A stretch of 64,000 bases of DNA from Apricaphanius iberus (lineage: Eukaryota > Chordata > Actinopteri > Cyprinodontiformes > Aphaniidae): the NCBI GenBank assembly GCA_028564705.1, contig JAPXFQ010002620.1, positions 1,798,001 through 1,862,000 of the forward strand. Reading direction: 5' to 3'. A program made the position numbers and the translations under genes. The notes under the pieces are model-generated. The model was not told the DNA's origin, did no database searches, and saw only the letters and a program-made list of their open reading frames with translations. This document shows, piece after piece, positions 63,768 to 64,000 of this stretch (position 1 is the first letter of the stretch; each line of letters opens with the position of its first letter).

Positions 63768-64000
63768 ATTCAATTCAATTCAGTTTATTTATATAGCGCC
63801 ATTTCAAAACAGATGTCATCTCAAGGCACTTTACAAAAAGAGTTATTACAATACAATGTTTAGTGTAGAAATTACAGAACCACAGAAGATTGCGTCGTGG
63901 AATTCTCAGCAATCCCTCATACTGAGCAAGCATGCAGCGACAGTGGGAAGGAAAAACTCCCTTTTAACAGGAAGAAACCTCCGGCAGAACCAGGCTCAGC
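63768..64000 (-). repeat. L2-type LINE 3' tail, minus strand, cut by window end
   Basis: It starts with AATTCAATTCAATTCAATTC (tail repeats), then TTTATTTATATAGCGCCATT, GGCACTTTACAAA and GAGCAAGCATGCAGCGACAG. It ends with AACAGGAAGAAACCTCCGGC. It is the complement of the 3' UTR words at 28240-28520. Confidence 0.75.

Overview
The window looks like repeat-dense nuclear DNA of a teleost fish. Rex1, L2-like and L1/Tx1-like LINEs, a Penelope-like element, PIF/Harbinger and Tc1 DNA transposons, a sushi-type Ty3/Gypsy gag, a copia element, a retrovirus-like element, a Kolobok-like transposase with introns and tRNA-derived SINEs all occur together, which is typical of ray-finned fish. I found no single-copy cellular protein gene. 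Nearly every long reading frame belongs to a mobile element. The only genes that could serve the host are a few tRNA or tRNA-like genes.

Layout. 1-5682: near full-length L1/Tx1-like LINE (+). 5683-8643: SINE fragments around a Tc1 transposon with intact ends (6677-8331). 8644-9852: second Tc1 (-). 10110-11095: Penelope-like element (-) with a GIY-YIG endonuclease and a hammerhead-like motif. 11085-16790: L2-like LINE (-) whose esterase-type ORF1 is split by a Rex1 LINE (14199-16444). 16860-18945: THAP-like remnant, one exon of an unplaced gene family and a lone L1-type ORF1. 18946-23255: decayed duplicated units carrying tRNA-Pro and tRNA-Lys copies. 23256-28730: Tc1 remnant split by an L2-like LINE, itself split by two Harbinger elements, low-complexity sequence and a short SINE. 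28731-31882: tRNA-Lys copy, Tc1 fragment, sushi-type gag. 31883-37015: second Rex1 (with a MITE), Harbinger remnants, a third L2-like LINE with an internal deletion. 37016-43260: quiet stretch, then a Tx1-type LINE starting inside a tRNA-Lys sequence. 43261-49214: retrovirus-like element without a 5' LTR. 49215-54399: unassigned DNA, hAT-like ends, Tc1 fragment with a MITE. 54400-60042: hAT-like element holding a copia retrotransposon with both LTRs. 60928-63656: Kolobok-like gene with recognisable exons. 63768-64000: L2-type 3' tail.

How it fits together. The order of events can be read from who interrupts whom. Several insertions keep exact target duplications: TA for Tc1, CAG for Harbinger, TTA for a MITE, 8 bp for a hAT MITE, 5 bp for copia, and 11-14 bp for short RTE-tail SINEs. 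Most coding regions carry stops, frameshifts or deletions. The best preserved are the Rex1 reverse transcriptase (14560-16428), the first LINE ORF2 (one internal stop), the first Tc1 transposase (one internal stop) and the Tx1 ORF1 (40268-41512). No wholly new system is evident. The best leads are the Tx1 junction inside a tRNA-Lys sequence, the copia primer site matching the anticodon arm of initiator tRNA-Met, the hammerhead-like motif, and a roughly 540-bp unclassified repeat present three times.
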